29,639 nt of DNA from a virus, in the IMG/VR virus record IMGVR_UViG_3300021959_000264, positions 1-29,639 of that record; one strand, written 5' to 3'. How positions within the stretch are numbered: the first letter of the stretch is position 1; each line of letters starts with the position of its first letter. Both the position numbers and the translations under genes were made by a program. This document shows positions 13,545 to 21,324 of the stretch, one piece after another. The notes beneath the pieces are model-generated. The model did no database searches and was not told where the DNA came from. It saw nothing but the letters and a program-made list of their open reading frames with translations.

Positions 13545-15142
13545 GGGAATTGCTAAACGACTGTTTTGTGCTTGAGGGCGACTGTCTTGAACGCTTGAAG
13601 GAATTACCTGAAAAATCCATCCATACCTGCGTGACCTCTCCGCCCTATTACGCTTTGAGGGATTACGGCACAGGTTCGTGGGAGGGGGGCGACCCGGATT
13701 GTGAACATGAGGGCGTTGTTTTGGGCAACAATAGGAATTTTGTTGATCGTGAGGGGAGAGGAAGCAACAATTCCGCCCTTGATAGTGGCAATTGCATTAA
13801 ATGTGGTGCGACTAAGGTGGATTCTCAAATAGGGTTAGAAAAAACACCCGAAGAATTCATTCAAAACCTCGTTTATGTTTTTCGTGAAGTGCGAAGGGTT
13901 CTCCGTGATGACGGCACTTTGTGGGTGAACATTGGGGACTCTTATGCAGGGAGTGGTAAGGGGCGCAACGCTGATGGCTCACACCAAGAAGGCGGAAAGC
14001 AAGGAACAAACAAGGGAACGATTGAAGGCTCATTGGCTAAAACCAACGCACCAAATTGTAAGCCCAAAGACCTCATCGGCATACCTTGGATGCTCGCCTT
14101 TGCACTGCGTGCTGATGGTTGGTATTTGCGCCAAGACATCATTTGGGCCAAACCCAATCCCATGCCTGAGTCCGTCAAAGACCGATGCACGAAGGCACAC
14201 GAATACATTTTCCTATTGTCAAAATCAAAACACTACCATTACGATCACGAAGCGGTAAAAGAACCCGTCAGTGACAAAGACCGAAAAAATTACCAAAACG
14301 GTTCACGAAGCAACGGCTTTAACCACGACAGAAACGATAACGATATGTCAAAAAGGATGAAAGGTAAAACCTTCACGGCACGCAACCGAAGAAGTGTGTG
14401 GAGTGTCAATGTTTTACCTTATTCCGAAGCACATTTTGCTGTTTATCCACCTGATTTGGTTGAGCCTTGTATTCTTGCGGGCTGTCCACCAAAGGTTTGT
14501 TCGTCTTGTTTGACTCCGTATAAGAGGGAATTTAAGACAGAAGAACGCTTTTTGTCGCTTGAAGAATTGGATAAAAGCAATTTGAACCCTGATTCCGTGA
14601 TTCCGAATTATGAAATCGTGGATGGAGAGAGGGTCAGCAAATTAACACGAATCATAGAGGATAGGAATTTGCCCGACCACGAAGAATTGCGCCAATACCT
14701 CCAAGAAAACAGAAAGAAAGTGGGTTTGACAATCAAAGAGGTTGAGGACTTTTTTGGCACATGGCAAGCACACCATTGGCTCACGAAAGGAGGGAGTTAT
14801 CCACCCGCTGAAAATTGGATGGATTTGAAACAATTGCTTGACTTGGATGACACATACGACAAGGCTATGACAGAAATTTTCATTCGTTCAGGCATCAAGG
14901 TAAAGGGCGAAACCATTGACTTAGGGCTTGTTAAACAATGTGAATGTGATTGCGAATTGAGTGTAAGCGGAACAGTCCTTGACCCCTTTGGTGGCTCAGG
15001 AACAACGGCAGGAGTCGCACTCAAACATGGGCGTAAAGCAATTGTGTGCGAATTGAATCCCGAATACATTGATTTGATGCCAAAGAGAATTGAAATGATC
15101 AGCGGGCGAAGCAAAGAGCAACGAACATTATTTGATTGGTGA
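13541..15142 (+). CDS. Beta-class site-specific DNA methyltransferase with C-terminal PIP-like peptide
   Basis: 533 residues. Catalytic motif IV TSPPYYALRDYG is at 32-43 and the AdoMet-binding motif I VLDPFGGSGTTAG is near 479-491, so IV precedes I (beta class; N4-cytosine or N6-adenine). The middle carries Cys pairs (CIKCG; CSSC; CECDC), suggesting zinc-binding inserts, and a helical insert (about 360-450). The last ten residues are SKEQRTLFDW. Q-R-T-L-F-D-W fits an archaeal PIP box and shares Q-x-x-L-F with three other proteins here. This suggests methylation behind the fork on the clamp. No restriction endonuclease is adjacent, so it is likely an orphan protective or regulatory methylase. 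ATG 13541 has GGAGGA six bases upstream. Confidence 0.9.
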   Translation: MRELLNDCFVLEGDCLERLKELPEKSIHTCVTSPPYYALRDYGTGSWEGGDPDCEHEGVVLGNNRNFVDREGRGSNNSALDSGNCIKCGATKVDSQIGLEKTPEEFIQNLVYVFREVRRVLRDDGTLWVNIGDSYAGSGKGRNADGSHQEGGKQGTNKGTIEGSLAKTNAPNCKPKDLIGIPWMLAFALRADGWYLRQDIIWAKPNPMPESVKDRCTKAHEYIFLLSKSKHYHYDHEAVKEPVSDKDRKNYQNGSRSNGFNHDRNDNDMSKRMKGKTFTARNRRSVWSVNVLPYSEAHFAVYPPDLVEPCILAGCPPKVCSSCLTPYKREFKTEERFLSLEELDKSNLNPDSVIPNYEIVDGERVSKLTRIIEDRNLPDHEELRQYLQENRKKVGLTIKEVEDFFGTWQAHHWLTKGGSYPPAENWMDLKQLLDLDDTYDKAMTEIFIRSGIKVKGETIDLGLVKQCECDCELSVSGTVLDPFGGSGTTAGVALKHGRKAIVCELNPEYIDLMPKRIEMISGRSKEQRTLFDW

Positions 15143-15148
15143 TTTATC

Positions 15149-16213
15149 ATGGCTCACCTATTCCGTCATTTTCCTCGTGAAGTGGATATGCGGAAGCGCA
15201 AGGTCGTTCATTCAATGGATGAATTACAACGCTATGTTGAGGCAACCAACGGTGCTGACAACCTCACCACTACGGTCTATGGCTTTAGGGCATTGAAGGG
15301 GACAGGAAAGCGTGCTGAATACACCACAGCCGTAGTCCCGCACTTTGTGATGGACTTTGACTATGAGCGTGCAAAGGTGAATGGGCGGAGTGATAGCGAG
15401 GCAGGAAATCGTTGCCTCCAAGAAGTGTCCATGCTTCACCACCATTTACTGAGCAACGATTTCAAGCACGCCATGTGGTTCACGGGTGGGGGTGTTCATG
15501 TGTGGGTGAACCTTGACCGAACATATTACCCCGATGGGCGAGGTATGTCGGATTTGATGACGACAGGCAGGAGGCTCGTGGAGGGGTGGGTCAAGGAGTG
15601 GTCGTTAAGCACACTTGACCCGGTTGTATCGTTCCGCCCTGACCGTCACATTCGCATTCCCAACACCTACAATTTCAAGCGTGGTCTGTGGGGCTTCCCT
15701 CTCAAGACTCAGGACTTTGATTTGACATGGGAGGACATTCTTGACCGGGCATTGAAACCCCAAGGCGGCATGACTATTTATGGCTCAAAGGGCATGACTT
15801 TGGAAATACAACAACGGGATCCCGATAAGCCGTTTGAAGCACAACCCGTTGATATTGACATGAAGAAAGTCGGCTCAATCAATGTGTTGCCATGTCTTGC
15901 GGCATCCGCTTGTGATGTTGGTGGCAACCCCCCGCACGAAGCGAGAGTGTATTTGATGATATTCCTACAAGACCGATTTAGGTCGTTTGCCCGCCCCCCT
16001 CGTTCATCACAAGTGTCTAACGAAAGCATTGTGGAGAGTGTGTGTTCGTTCATCAACGACCTTCAATGGTCGGACTACAATGAAGAAATAACACGAAGGT
16101 ATGTGTCCATTGGAGTCAGCAATTTTTACATGACTCCTTCATGTCGCACGCTTTACGAGAAGGGGTATTGCTTAGGTCGTTGTCCATTTTATGATGGCAG
16201 TGGAGGTGAATAA
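15149..16213 (+). CDS. Primase: PriS-like catalytic domain fused to a PriL-like Fe-S domain
   Basis: 354 residues. The archaeo-eukaryotic primase core is marked by VMDFDYE (D69, D71), FTGGGVHVW (111-119, H117) and a third motif FRPDRHIRIPN (162-171). After about residue 245 the sequence changes to that of the PriL C-terminal Fe-S domain: LPCL (C249), NPPHEARVYLMIFL, a helical block, then TPSCRTLYEKGYCLGRC (C332, C341, C345). PriL domains have P-P-C, an H-x-x-R-F-x-L-x-x-F-L helix and late P-S-C and C pairs in that order. One chain would thus supply both catalysis and the Fe-S initiation domain. Start ATG 15149 has GGTGAT four bases upstream. Full PriL N-terminal sequence is absent. Confidence 0.85.
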   Translation: MAHLFRHFPREVDMRKRKVVHSMDELQRYVEATNGADNLTTTVYGFRALKGTGKRAEYTTAVVPHFVMDFDYERAKVNGRSDSEAGNRCLQEVSMLHHHLLSNDFKHAMWFTGGGVHVWVNLDRTYYPDGRGMSDLMTTGRRLVEGWVKEWSLSTLDPVVSFRPDRHIRIPNTYNFKRGLWGFPLKTQDFDLTWEDILDRALKPQGGMTIYGSKGMTLEIQQRDPDKPFEAQPVDIDMKKVGSINVLPCLAASACDVGGNPPHEARVYLMIFLQDRFRSFARPPRSSQVSNESIVESVCSFINDLQWSDYNEEITRRYVSIGVSNFYMTPSCRTLYEKGYCLGRCPFYDGSGGE

Positions 16214-16214
16214 A

Positions 16215-16385
16215 TTGACAAGAAGAGATGTATGTTGGTTATGTGGTGGCAAATTGATTTGGCAATCGGATTTCAATTACGATGAAATTTTTGGTGAAGG
16301 CGAAGGAATTGTCGCCATGCTCAAGTGTTCCGATTGTGATGCTGATGTTCAAGTGTCCCAAAGACATGATGAGGTGAAAGAATGA
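16215..16385 (+). CDS. Zinc-ribbon microprotein, 56 aa
   Basis: 56 residues from TTG 16215, which has GGAGGTGA at 16202-16209. The ATG at 16191 would put the ribosome-binding site inside the gene. Knuckles DVCWLCGGK and LKCSDCDAD are about 30 residues apart, with an acidic-aromatic loop (FNYDEIFGEGEG) between them. The layout CxxCG to LKC-x-x-C is like the 50-aa protein at 941-1093. It overlaps the next gene by ATGA. Role unknown. Confidence 0.7.
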   Translation: MTRRDVCWLCGGKLIWQSDFNYDEIFGEGEGIVAMLKCSDCDADVQVSQRHDEVKE

Positions 16386-16711
16386 CTGACGATATTGAAG
16401 AAATACGAAAGAAAAAATTAGAGGCTATTCGCAAGAAAGCCACTCAGGTTGAAGCACAAACAGATGAATTGAGAGCCATGCAAAAAGAATTCACATGGGC
16501 TGACTTTGGTTATGATGAACCCGAATGGGCATTCCGTGAGAGTCAAGAAATGGAAGGGGCGTTTGATGTTTGTCAAAAGCGTCAAACCGTAGCCATCACG
16601 GGTGATCCCAAGTGGGCTATGCTCGTGACCGATTTGCTCAACCGAGCGAGGCTTGAAGAATTGACATTGGCACAAAGGGGGGATGAAAGTGAAAAAAATG
16701 CTGATTTGTAA
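16382..16711 (+). CDS. Hypothetical coiled-coil protein, 109 aa
   Basis: The first 40 residues (IEEIRKKKLEAIRKKATQ, then ELRAMQKEF) form a highly charged helix likely to be a coiled coil. An aromatic stretch follows (TWADFGYDEPEWAFRE) and a second helical region (WAMLVTDLLNRARLEELTLAQ). No enzyme motif. It starts by ATGA overlap with GATGAGGTGAAAG upstream and its end overlaps the 42-aa zinc protein by 29 bases. Likely a small interaction partner of replication proteins; unproven. Confidence 0.6.
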   Translation: MTDDIEEIRKKKLEAIRKKATQVEAQTDELRAMQKEFTWADFGYDEPEWAFRESQEMEGAFDVCQKRQTVAITGDPKWAMLVTDLLNRARLEELTLAQRGDESEKNADL

Positions 16712-16811
16712 GCAGTGCAACCGTTCAACGAATGTTTTGCATCCGTTGCACGACATTTGCCACGAATGCTACAACCCCACGCACATTATCAGGCGGAGGG
16801 GGCGAAAGTGA
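16683..16811 (+). CDS. Zinc-ribbon microprotein, 42 aa
   Basis: 42-residue protein with LICKQCNRS at 7-15 and DICHECYNP at 24-32: two CxxC pairs 17 residues apart, followed by a basic tail (IIRRRGRK). ATG 16683, GTG 16689 and ATG 16698 are possible starts; GTG 16689 has the best spacing to the G-rich ribosome-binding site at 16676-16682. The stop overlaps the ERCC4 nuclease start as GTGA, and its last codons hold GGAGGGGG, that gene's ribosome-binding site. The longer reading of the nuclease frame through this region (from 16715) is therefore unlikely. Confidence 0.65.
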   Translation: MKVKKMLICKQCNRSTNVLHPLHDICHECYNPTHIIRRRGRK

Positions 16812-17518
16812 CCGAAACAACCCTGTTCATTGACTATCGTGAACGCTCAGGACTTGAGAAGGGTGTGATAAAACACTGTGAAAAGGAGGGCATCCCCTAC
16901 CAAATGCAAGAGAATTTGATTACAGATTATTGTTTTGGTTCACTTGGCATTGAAGCCAAATCCATTCACGATTATTTCAATTCGCTTCACAGTGGACACC
17001 TGCAAAATCAATTGGCGAACATGGATGACAATTTTGAACGCATGGTATTGGTGATTCACGGGACTGTGGATCAATATGTGGCTGCGTTGCGTAAAAGAGG
17101 CAACAGGAGTGCATCCTATGCACAAATGGAGGCACGCTATATTGGTTCTTTGGCTCGCTTTGATGTGGATTACGACATTACAATCATGCAATTTTCAACA
17201 GCATCCGCCGCATCACGATGGATTGTCAAGCGTTGTCAAAAAGACGGCACGCTTGGTTCAAGCAACACCCTACGCACCTTGCGTAAAACACGCTCGGAGG
17301 ATGTTCGGATTGACGGACTCAGGGCATTGGGGTGCAGTGAAACCATCGCCAAGAATTTGCTTGAGCATTTTGGTTCAATTGTTGAATTGACAGGTGCTAC
17401 GAAGAGGGAATTGATGAACATTGAAGGGATTGGGAAAAAGCGTGCTGAGGACTTACACGAAGCACTGACGAGTGAGCAACCTGTGGTGAAACAGACGCAT
17501 CGCAAAACGATGGCGTAA
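16808..17518 (+). CDS. XPF/ERCC4-type structure-specific nuclease
   Basis: 236 residues from GTG 16808. Nuclease part: FIDYRERSGL, LITDYCFGSLGIEAKSIHDYF and SGHLQNQLANM. These correspond to D-x-R-E, G-D-Y, the catalytic E-R-K-x-x-x-D (here E-A-K-S-I-H-D) and the G-R-L-x-x-Q-L helix of the family. The C-terminal 50 residues hold paired helix-hairpin-helix motifs: GLRALGCSETIAKNLLEHFG and NIEGIGKKRAEDLHEAL. That gives a Hef/Mus81-like nuclease without a helicase domain, as in crenarchaeal XPF. It cuts flaps, forks or 3' branches, and many archaeal relatives need PCNA. The G-D-Y Gly is Thr and the E-R-K Arg is Ala here, but the acidic and lysine positions remain. Confidence 0.88.
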   Translation: MTETTLFIDYRERSGLEKGVIKHCEKEGIPYQMQENLITDYCFGSLGIEAKSIHDYFNSLHSGHLQNQLANMDDNFERMVLVIHGTVDQYVAALRKRGNRSASYAQMEARYIGSLARFDVDYDITIMQFSTASAASRWIVKRCQKDGTLGSSNTLRTLRKTRSEDVRIDGLRALGCSETIAKNLLEHFGSIVELTGATKRELMNIEGIGKKRAEDLHEALTSEQPVVKQTHRKTMA

Positions 17519-17566
17519 GTTTAAGGTGAGAAGCGTTTAGGCGAGAAAGCACAGGGGTTGGTCTAT
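17519..17566 (+). promoter_or_regulatory. Intergenic gap before helicase-like gene; weak promoter candidate
   Basis: A 48-base gap, one of only two near this size on the plus strand. It holds AGTTTAAG at its left end, a weak TATA-like element about 45 bases before ATG 17567, and AGGGG near 17552-17556. No hairpin or terminator seen. Low confidence. Confidence 0.25.
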
Positions 17567-19093
17567 ATGAACGGCATTGAATCGGTAAAGGATTTGACGA
17601 GAAAATGGGATGACTACGGTGTAGTCAATTCCGACAACGATGGTTCTCGTTTTATTCGTGGCTACATTGAGCGTTTCAATACCGTGTCGTTCTTCAATGA
17701 ATTCGCAGGGCTTCTTTCTTTCTTCTTTGTCATGGGTCAGGTATGTGCGCCATTCATGCGTATTCCCATTCACGGCACATACATTGATTGTCGTGTCCAC
17801 ACCTATTGGATTCAACAATCAAGGACAGGTAAATCAATTGCTTGGGAATTTACAGACCGACTTCTTGAGGCACTTGGCATTGAAAGCGAAACCTTCACCG
17901 CAGGGTCGGATGCAAAATTGATTGGGACAGTCCAAGAGCAACCTGTTATCGGTGAGGATGGTCGCCCTACGGGTGAAATCAACCACATCACTGTGCCGGG
18001 TTTGCTCAATGGCTACAAGACCCTGCTCTTTGACGAAGCGAGCGTATTGCTCAACGATCAAAAGGCATATTTCAGCGATAAAATTCTCTATCTGCAACAG
18101 GCTATGGCCGCTTTGGGGTCACGCACGAATGTATTGGTGAAACACTTGGTTGGGGGGTCAGTCCACACGCCATCAGGGGTGTCCTTGTGGATGACGACTT
18201 TTCCTCCAAAAGACATCATGGCTCATGTATTAGACAAGGGTTTCTTTCAGCGTGTGTTCCTGTATCAAAACGACATCACCGCCGAGCAACGACAGACCGT
18301 GAGTGAACACCGTGTGGGCGGGGCGTATGTGCGACCCGATGGGCGAATTATGGACTATGATGTTCTCGCCACCTACATTGAACAAAGTGTGGATTTTGTG
18401 AAGGGTCGTCTGTTTGACGCTATGGGGCTAACGGATGAAGTGGTTGAGCGTGTTGATGAAGAAGGAAATGCCTTCACCTACACCATCAGTCGTGGTGAAC
18501 AGTGGACAAGACTGAGCGACCAAGAAAGAGAACAGGCGGCGATGGAACACGCCTACGATTTGTTTGAGGTATCACCGGGTTATTCGGCGGCGTTGCTTAA
18601 CGCAACCGATGACTATTACCAATTGGCTCACGGCATTTCAAGTGACGATGTGCGCGAAACAGCCCTCTCCTTCATCCCCAACATTGAAAATTACACAATG
18701 ATATTCACTAACCTGATTGCCACTATCATGCGTTCTCCCGTATTGACGGAGGATCATGTGATGATGGCTTCGGAAATGATTTACGACAATTTTCACAACC
18801 TCATCATTTGGCTTGAGCAAAAGCAAAATGTGTCCGAGAAGAAGAAAATTGCTTCTCAGCGTGCGGCATGGACAAGTGCATTCAATGCGTGCAAACGCTA
18901 CACGGATGAAAGCGATGGGGTGGAAAAGGTTATGCAAACCGAATTGTTGGATATGTATGCGACCCAACAATGTATTGCGAACATCACGGCACAAAGGAGG
19001 TTTAAGTCATTGAAGGACTCAAGACAAGTCACCATATCAAAGTCGGGTCAGGGTGGTCGTAATTTCGTTGTATTGGCGTGGGGTGGTTCGTGA
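17567..19093 (+). CDS. Putative replicative helicase-like ATPase
   Basis: 508 residues. A Walker A-like QQSRTGKS (83-90) lacks the first Gly of the classical P-loop but keeps T-G-K-S; Walker B is KTLLFDEAS (about 156-164). After it come LQQAMAALGS, SGVSLWMTTFPP and GFFQRVFLYQND, i.e. a sensor-like strand and a G-F-x-x-R arginine region. This order is that of phage primase-helicase-like ATPases (DUF3987/D5-like). The C-terminal part (about 440-500) looks like a winged helix (LLDMYATQQCIANITAQRRFKSLKD). It lies after primase and nuclease, so fork helicase is the best guess. ATG 17567 is used; TTG 17558 is possible. A terminase role is less likely in this context. Confidence 0.6.
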   Translation: MNGIESVKDLTRKWDDYGVVNSDNDGSRFIRGYIERFNTVSFFNEFAGLLSFFFVMGQVCAPFMRIPIHGTYIDCRVHTYWIQQSRTGKSIAWEFTDRLLEALGIESETFTAGSDAKLIGTVQEQPVIGEDGRPTGEINHITVPGLLNGYKTLLFDEASVLLNDQKAYFSDKILYLQQAMAALGSRTNVLVKHLVGGSVHTPSGVSLWMTTFPPKDIMAHVLDKGFFQRVFLYQNDITAEQRQTVSEHRVGGAYVRPDGRIMDYDVLATYIEQSVDFVKGRLFDAMGLTDEVVERVDEEGNAFTYTISRGEQWTRLSDQEREQAAMEHAYDLFEVSPGYSAALLNATDDYYQLAHGISSDDVRETALSFIPNIENYTMIFTNLIATIMRSPVLTEDHVMMASEMIYDNFHNLIIWLEQKQNVSEKKKIASQRAAWTSAFNACKRYTDESDGVEKVMQTELLDMYATQQCIANITAQRRFKSLKDSRQVTISKSGQGGRNFVVLAWGGS

Positions 19094-19641
19094 TGAAAGT
19101 GGTGGGTTTGGCTGTTGTTTTTGATGGCGATATTGAAAGTCAAGGCTATCGGGGCGACTTCACCCCAATCCTCTATGCCACCTTTGACGGCAAACACGAA
19201 ACGGTCTATACCGACCTTGAATTCATACCACGCCTATCACGATGCGAACAAAAATCACTCGCTGACTTTGACCCCAATGGTGTGTTTGTTGCTCACAATT
19301 TACCAAAGGATTTCATTGGCGACAACACCACAGACCTCCTTCGTTTGACACAAACAGCGAGTGCCGAAGTGCTTCAAAATGAAGGCAAACGCTACGCCTT
19401 AGCCGATTTATGTCGGTGGAACAAGGTCAGGGGATTTCATCAAGAAATCGCAACCGCCATCAAAAAATACACAGCCTATCGCAAAGGTGATCACCACAAA
19501 ATAGCACGATGGTCGCTTGAAGAAGCAAAGCGATGTCAAGAGTTATTCGTGGTCGTTAGGAAGCGTGGTCGCATTCGTTTCGTTGATGCCAACACAGGAA
19601 AATTGGCTTTTGCTGAATTGGATTTCACGGAGGAAGAGTGA
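19093..19641 (+). CDS. Degenerate DEDD exonuclease-like (RNase H-fold) protein
   Basis: 182 residues. The order GVFVAHNLPKDF, TTDLLRLTQTA, RYALADLC, then KIARWSLEEAKRCQELFVVVRKRGRIRF follows a family of predicted DEDD 3'-5' exonucleases. Those have V-x-G-F-N-x-x-x-F-D, L-D-L-L, L-S-L-x-x-L-A, R-Y-C-x-x-D-V-x-x-T-x-x-L and G-x-L-x-F. A possible D-x-E (DIES, 13-16) is near the start. The last aspartate (Y-C-x-x-D-V) is replaced (W-S-L-E-E-A), so catalysis is doubtful. The start ATG overlaps the helicase-like stop as TGATG. It may bind DNA or the helicase-like protein beside it. Family call by eye. Confidence 0.5.
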   Translation: MKVVGLAVVFDGDIESQGYRGDFTPILYATFDGKHETVYTDLEFIPRLSRCEQKSLADFDPNGVFVAHNLPKDFIGDNTTDLLRLTQTASAEVLQNEGKRYALADLCRWNKVRGFHQEIATAIKKYTAYRKGDHHKIARWSLEEAKRCQELFVVVRKRGRIRFVDANTGKLAFAELDFTEEE

Positions 19642-19871
19642 TGCCTGTCGTTTCCTGTGCGAATTGTGGTAAAAGACACAAGGCTACACCCAAGCGTTTG
19701 CGTCGTAGTCAAGAAACACCAAGTCTTTGTTGGAAGTGCAATCGTGATTTGCCTGAAGAATACAGGTGTAAAGGAACGCCAAAGCGTAAGGAAAGGCGAT
19801 GTGAGCAAAGGGCTTTAGACAATGGTTATTGTGGTTATCATCAAGACCAATTCGGTGGTGAAGAGGAATGA
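19641..19871 (+). CDS. Cys-rich zinc-binding protein, 76 aa
   Basis: 76 residues with CANCGKRH (6-13) and SLCWKCNRD (28-36), then a second possible site YRCKG, RRCEQRALDNGYCGYHQDQ. Two metal sites are likely. It is strongly basic between them (KATPKRLRRS, KGTPKRKERR), which suits nucleic-acid binding. ATG 19641 has GGAGGAAG upstream and overlaps the previous stop (TGATG). It ends with an acidic GGEEE tail overlapping the D12 methylase by ATGA. Function unknown. Confidence 0.7.
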   Translation: MPVVSCANCGKRHKATPKRLRRSQETPSLCWKCNRDLPEEYRCKGTPKRKERRCEQRALDNGYCGYHQDQFGGEEE

Positions 19872-21025
19872 GTGCTTTCACACGGGGGTGGGAATTGATG
19901 AAAGGCATTGTTTGGAATGGCCGTGAATATGACGACATTGATGAAATTGACCCTATCATTCGTGGCGTTTTGGATGATTACACGCAAGGCACGACACTGC
20001 CCTCACTACCTTGGTCGGGTGGTGGTAAGCGAAGAGGAACACCTTGGTCGGCCATGCGAAGAGAAGGAAGCAGTGCGCCACTTCACCGTTTGAAAGGTTT
20101 CACCCATCCTGAAAAGGAAATGTTGCCTACGGTGATGAATTGGGAAGGAGGTAAGACTTCAATCATGCCTCAATTCCGGGCCTTAACTAAGCCTTTGGGT
20201 GGTCGTTTTATCCCCGCTGAGTTATTCGGTGGAAGTGGATCGTTCATTCTTGGGATGAACGACCCACAAGCACGAGGTTTGTATGGCGACATCAACCCCG
20301 ATATGACGAATGTGATGACACAATTACAGCGGGGTATGGGTGATGTTTTGATAGCGCGGAATCAAGAACACCTTGAAGAAATGATTGATGAATTGAATAC
20401 CCTCCGATATAGGCGTGATGTTTTGGGACAAAACATGAGCGATGATGAATTGATGCGTATGGCACATTTGCTAATTGGTTCAAATGTGGCTTCAAGAAAC
20501 GGAATGTTTCAATATGAACCTTGGGGAGAAAGTGCGGTGAATTACACGGAGGGGAAAATCAAACGCCCTTCGCTTCGTGAGTCAAATGTTCGTATCATGC
20601 CTTCCGATGTTGGACAAATCAATCTTGACCCGTATGCAAAAAGGTTAGAAAATGTTGAAATTGTGACGGGCGACTTGAGAGAAACGGCACAGAATTTAAC
20701 GCCTCAACACAAAGCATACCTTGACCCTCCATACCTCACGAGAGATATTTCTTACGGAGGCTCGGAACAGCAATTACAAGGAAAAACATTTGACGATTTA
20801 CAACGCCAAACATTGAAAATAGGCGAGGAACACGAAGGGCCATCTATTCTTTCAAATTACCTCTATGACAAAAACACAGGCAGACCTCTTTACGACTACA
20901 TCAACGCTGTGTTAGACGCAGGATTCACAATACATCCTTGGATTAGAAAACCAAAAGCAAACAAAAATGCACAAGTGGAATTGATTGGAACACGCAATTT
21001 TCCCACACAGAATAAATTGTTCTAA
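19868..21025 (+). CDS. D12-class (Dam-like) DNA adenine N6-methyltransferase with C-terminal QNKLF
   Basis: 385 residues. MNWEGGKTSIMPQF and FIPAELFGGSGSFILGM match the D12 class opening (x-G-G-K-x-x-L, then E-P-F-x-G-x-G-x-x-F), and AYLDPPYLTRD is motif IV (D-P-P-Y). The domain order I then IV marks the alpha class used by Dam-like adenine methylases. The first 85 residues are an extra, poorly recognised region. The protein ends N-F-P-T-Q-N-K-L-F, the fourth Q-x-x-L-F tail in the window, suggesting clamp tethering. Target sequence cannot be read from the gene. Its stop overlaps the stop of the minus-strand basic protein. ATG 19868 overlaps the previous stop. Confidence 0.88.
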   Translation: MSAFTRGWELMKGIVWNGREYDDIDEIDPIIRGVLDDYTQGTTLPSLPWSGGGKRRGTPWSAMRREGSSAPLHRLKGFTHPEKEMLPTVMNWEGGKTSIMPQFRALTKPLGGRFIPAELFGGSGSFILGMNDPQARGLYGDINPDMTNVMTQLQRGMGDVLIARNQEHLEEMIDELNTLRYRRDVLGQNMSDDELMRMAHLLIGSNVASRNGMFQYEPWGESAVNYTEGKIKRPSLRESNVRIMPSDVGQINLDPYAKRLENVEIVTGDLRETAQNLTPQHKAYLDPPYLTRDISYGGSEQQLQGKTFDDLQRQTLKIGEEHEGPSILSNYLYDKNTGRPLYDYINAVLDAGFTIHPWIRKPKANKNAQVELIGTRNFPTQNKLF

Positions 21026-21324
21026 CGATCACGGCTGATACGACCACCGCCCGCACCCAAGTCACGCCTCATGCGTGGTCTTGCACCACTCCCTGAGCCA
21101 CGAACCTTGTTTCGTGCATACCTCGCTCGTGTTCGCTTCTCCTTGTTCTTTCGTGACACGCTATACGCCCTGCGTTTAGCCTGTCGTTCAGCACGACCTT
21201 CGGATGGATTGCGAGTGTAGCCGTGAAATTTGCCTTTCAAGACTCCGAATCCGACAGCGAAGGCATGGGCTTTAGCCTCGGCTTCGCTTTTCGCCATATA
21301 TTGCCGCAGGTATCGCACTCCCAT
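21022..21324 (-). CDS. Very basic hypothetical protein
   Basis: Up to 100 residues, or 91 from the internal ATG (MAKSEAEAKAHAF). A short hydrophobic patch (AHAFAVGFGVLKGKF) is followed by an Arg/Lys-rich tail (RQAKRRAYSVSRKNKEKRTRARYARNK) and a Gly/Arg end. It is likely a nucleic-acid-binding or virion-packaged protein. It is the last gene of the minus-strand module and overlaps the zinc-ribbon gene by 61-88 bases in another frame, so the start is uncertain: there is no strong Shine-Dalgarno. Its stop codon overlaps the methylase stop on the other strand. Confidence 0.5.
   Translation of the reverse strand: MGVRYLRQYMAKSEAEAKAHAFAVGFGVLKGKFHGYTRNPSEGRAERQAKRRAYSVSRKNKEKRTRARYARNKVRGSGSGARPRMRRDLGAGGGRISRDR

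Noticed and set aside
16715-16807. Longer start for the ERCC4 nuclease
   Set aside because: The extra residues overlap the 42-aa zinc-ribbon gene in another frame and precede the true GGAGGGGG-GTG start. The family domain begins right after GTG 16808.
13541-21025. The two methyltransferases as halves of a restriction-modification system
   Set aside because: No restriction endonuclease candidate lies beside either gene, and the intervening nucleases (Cas4-like, ERCC4) belong to replication or repair families.
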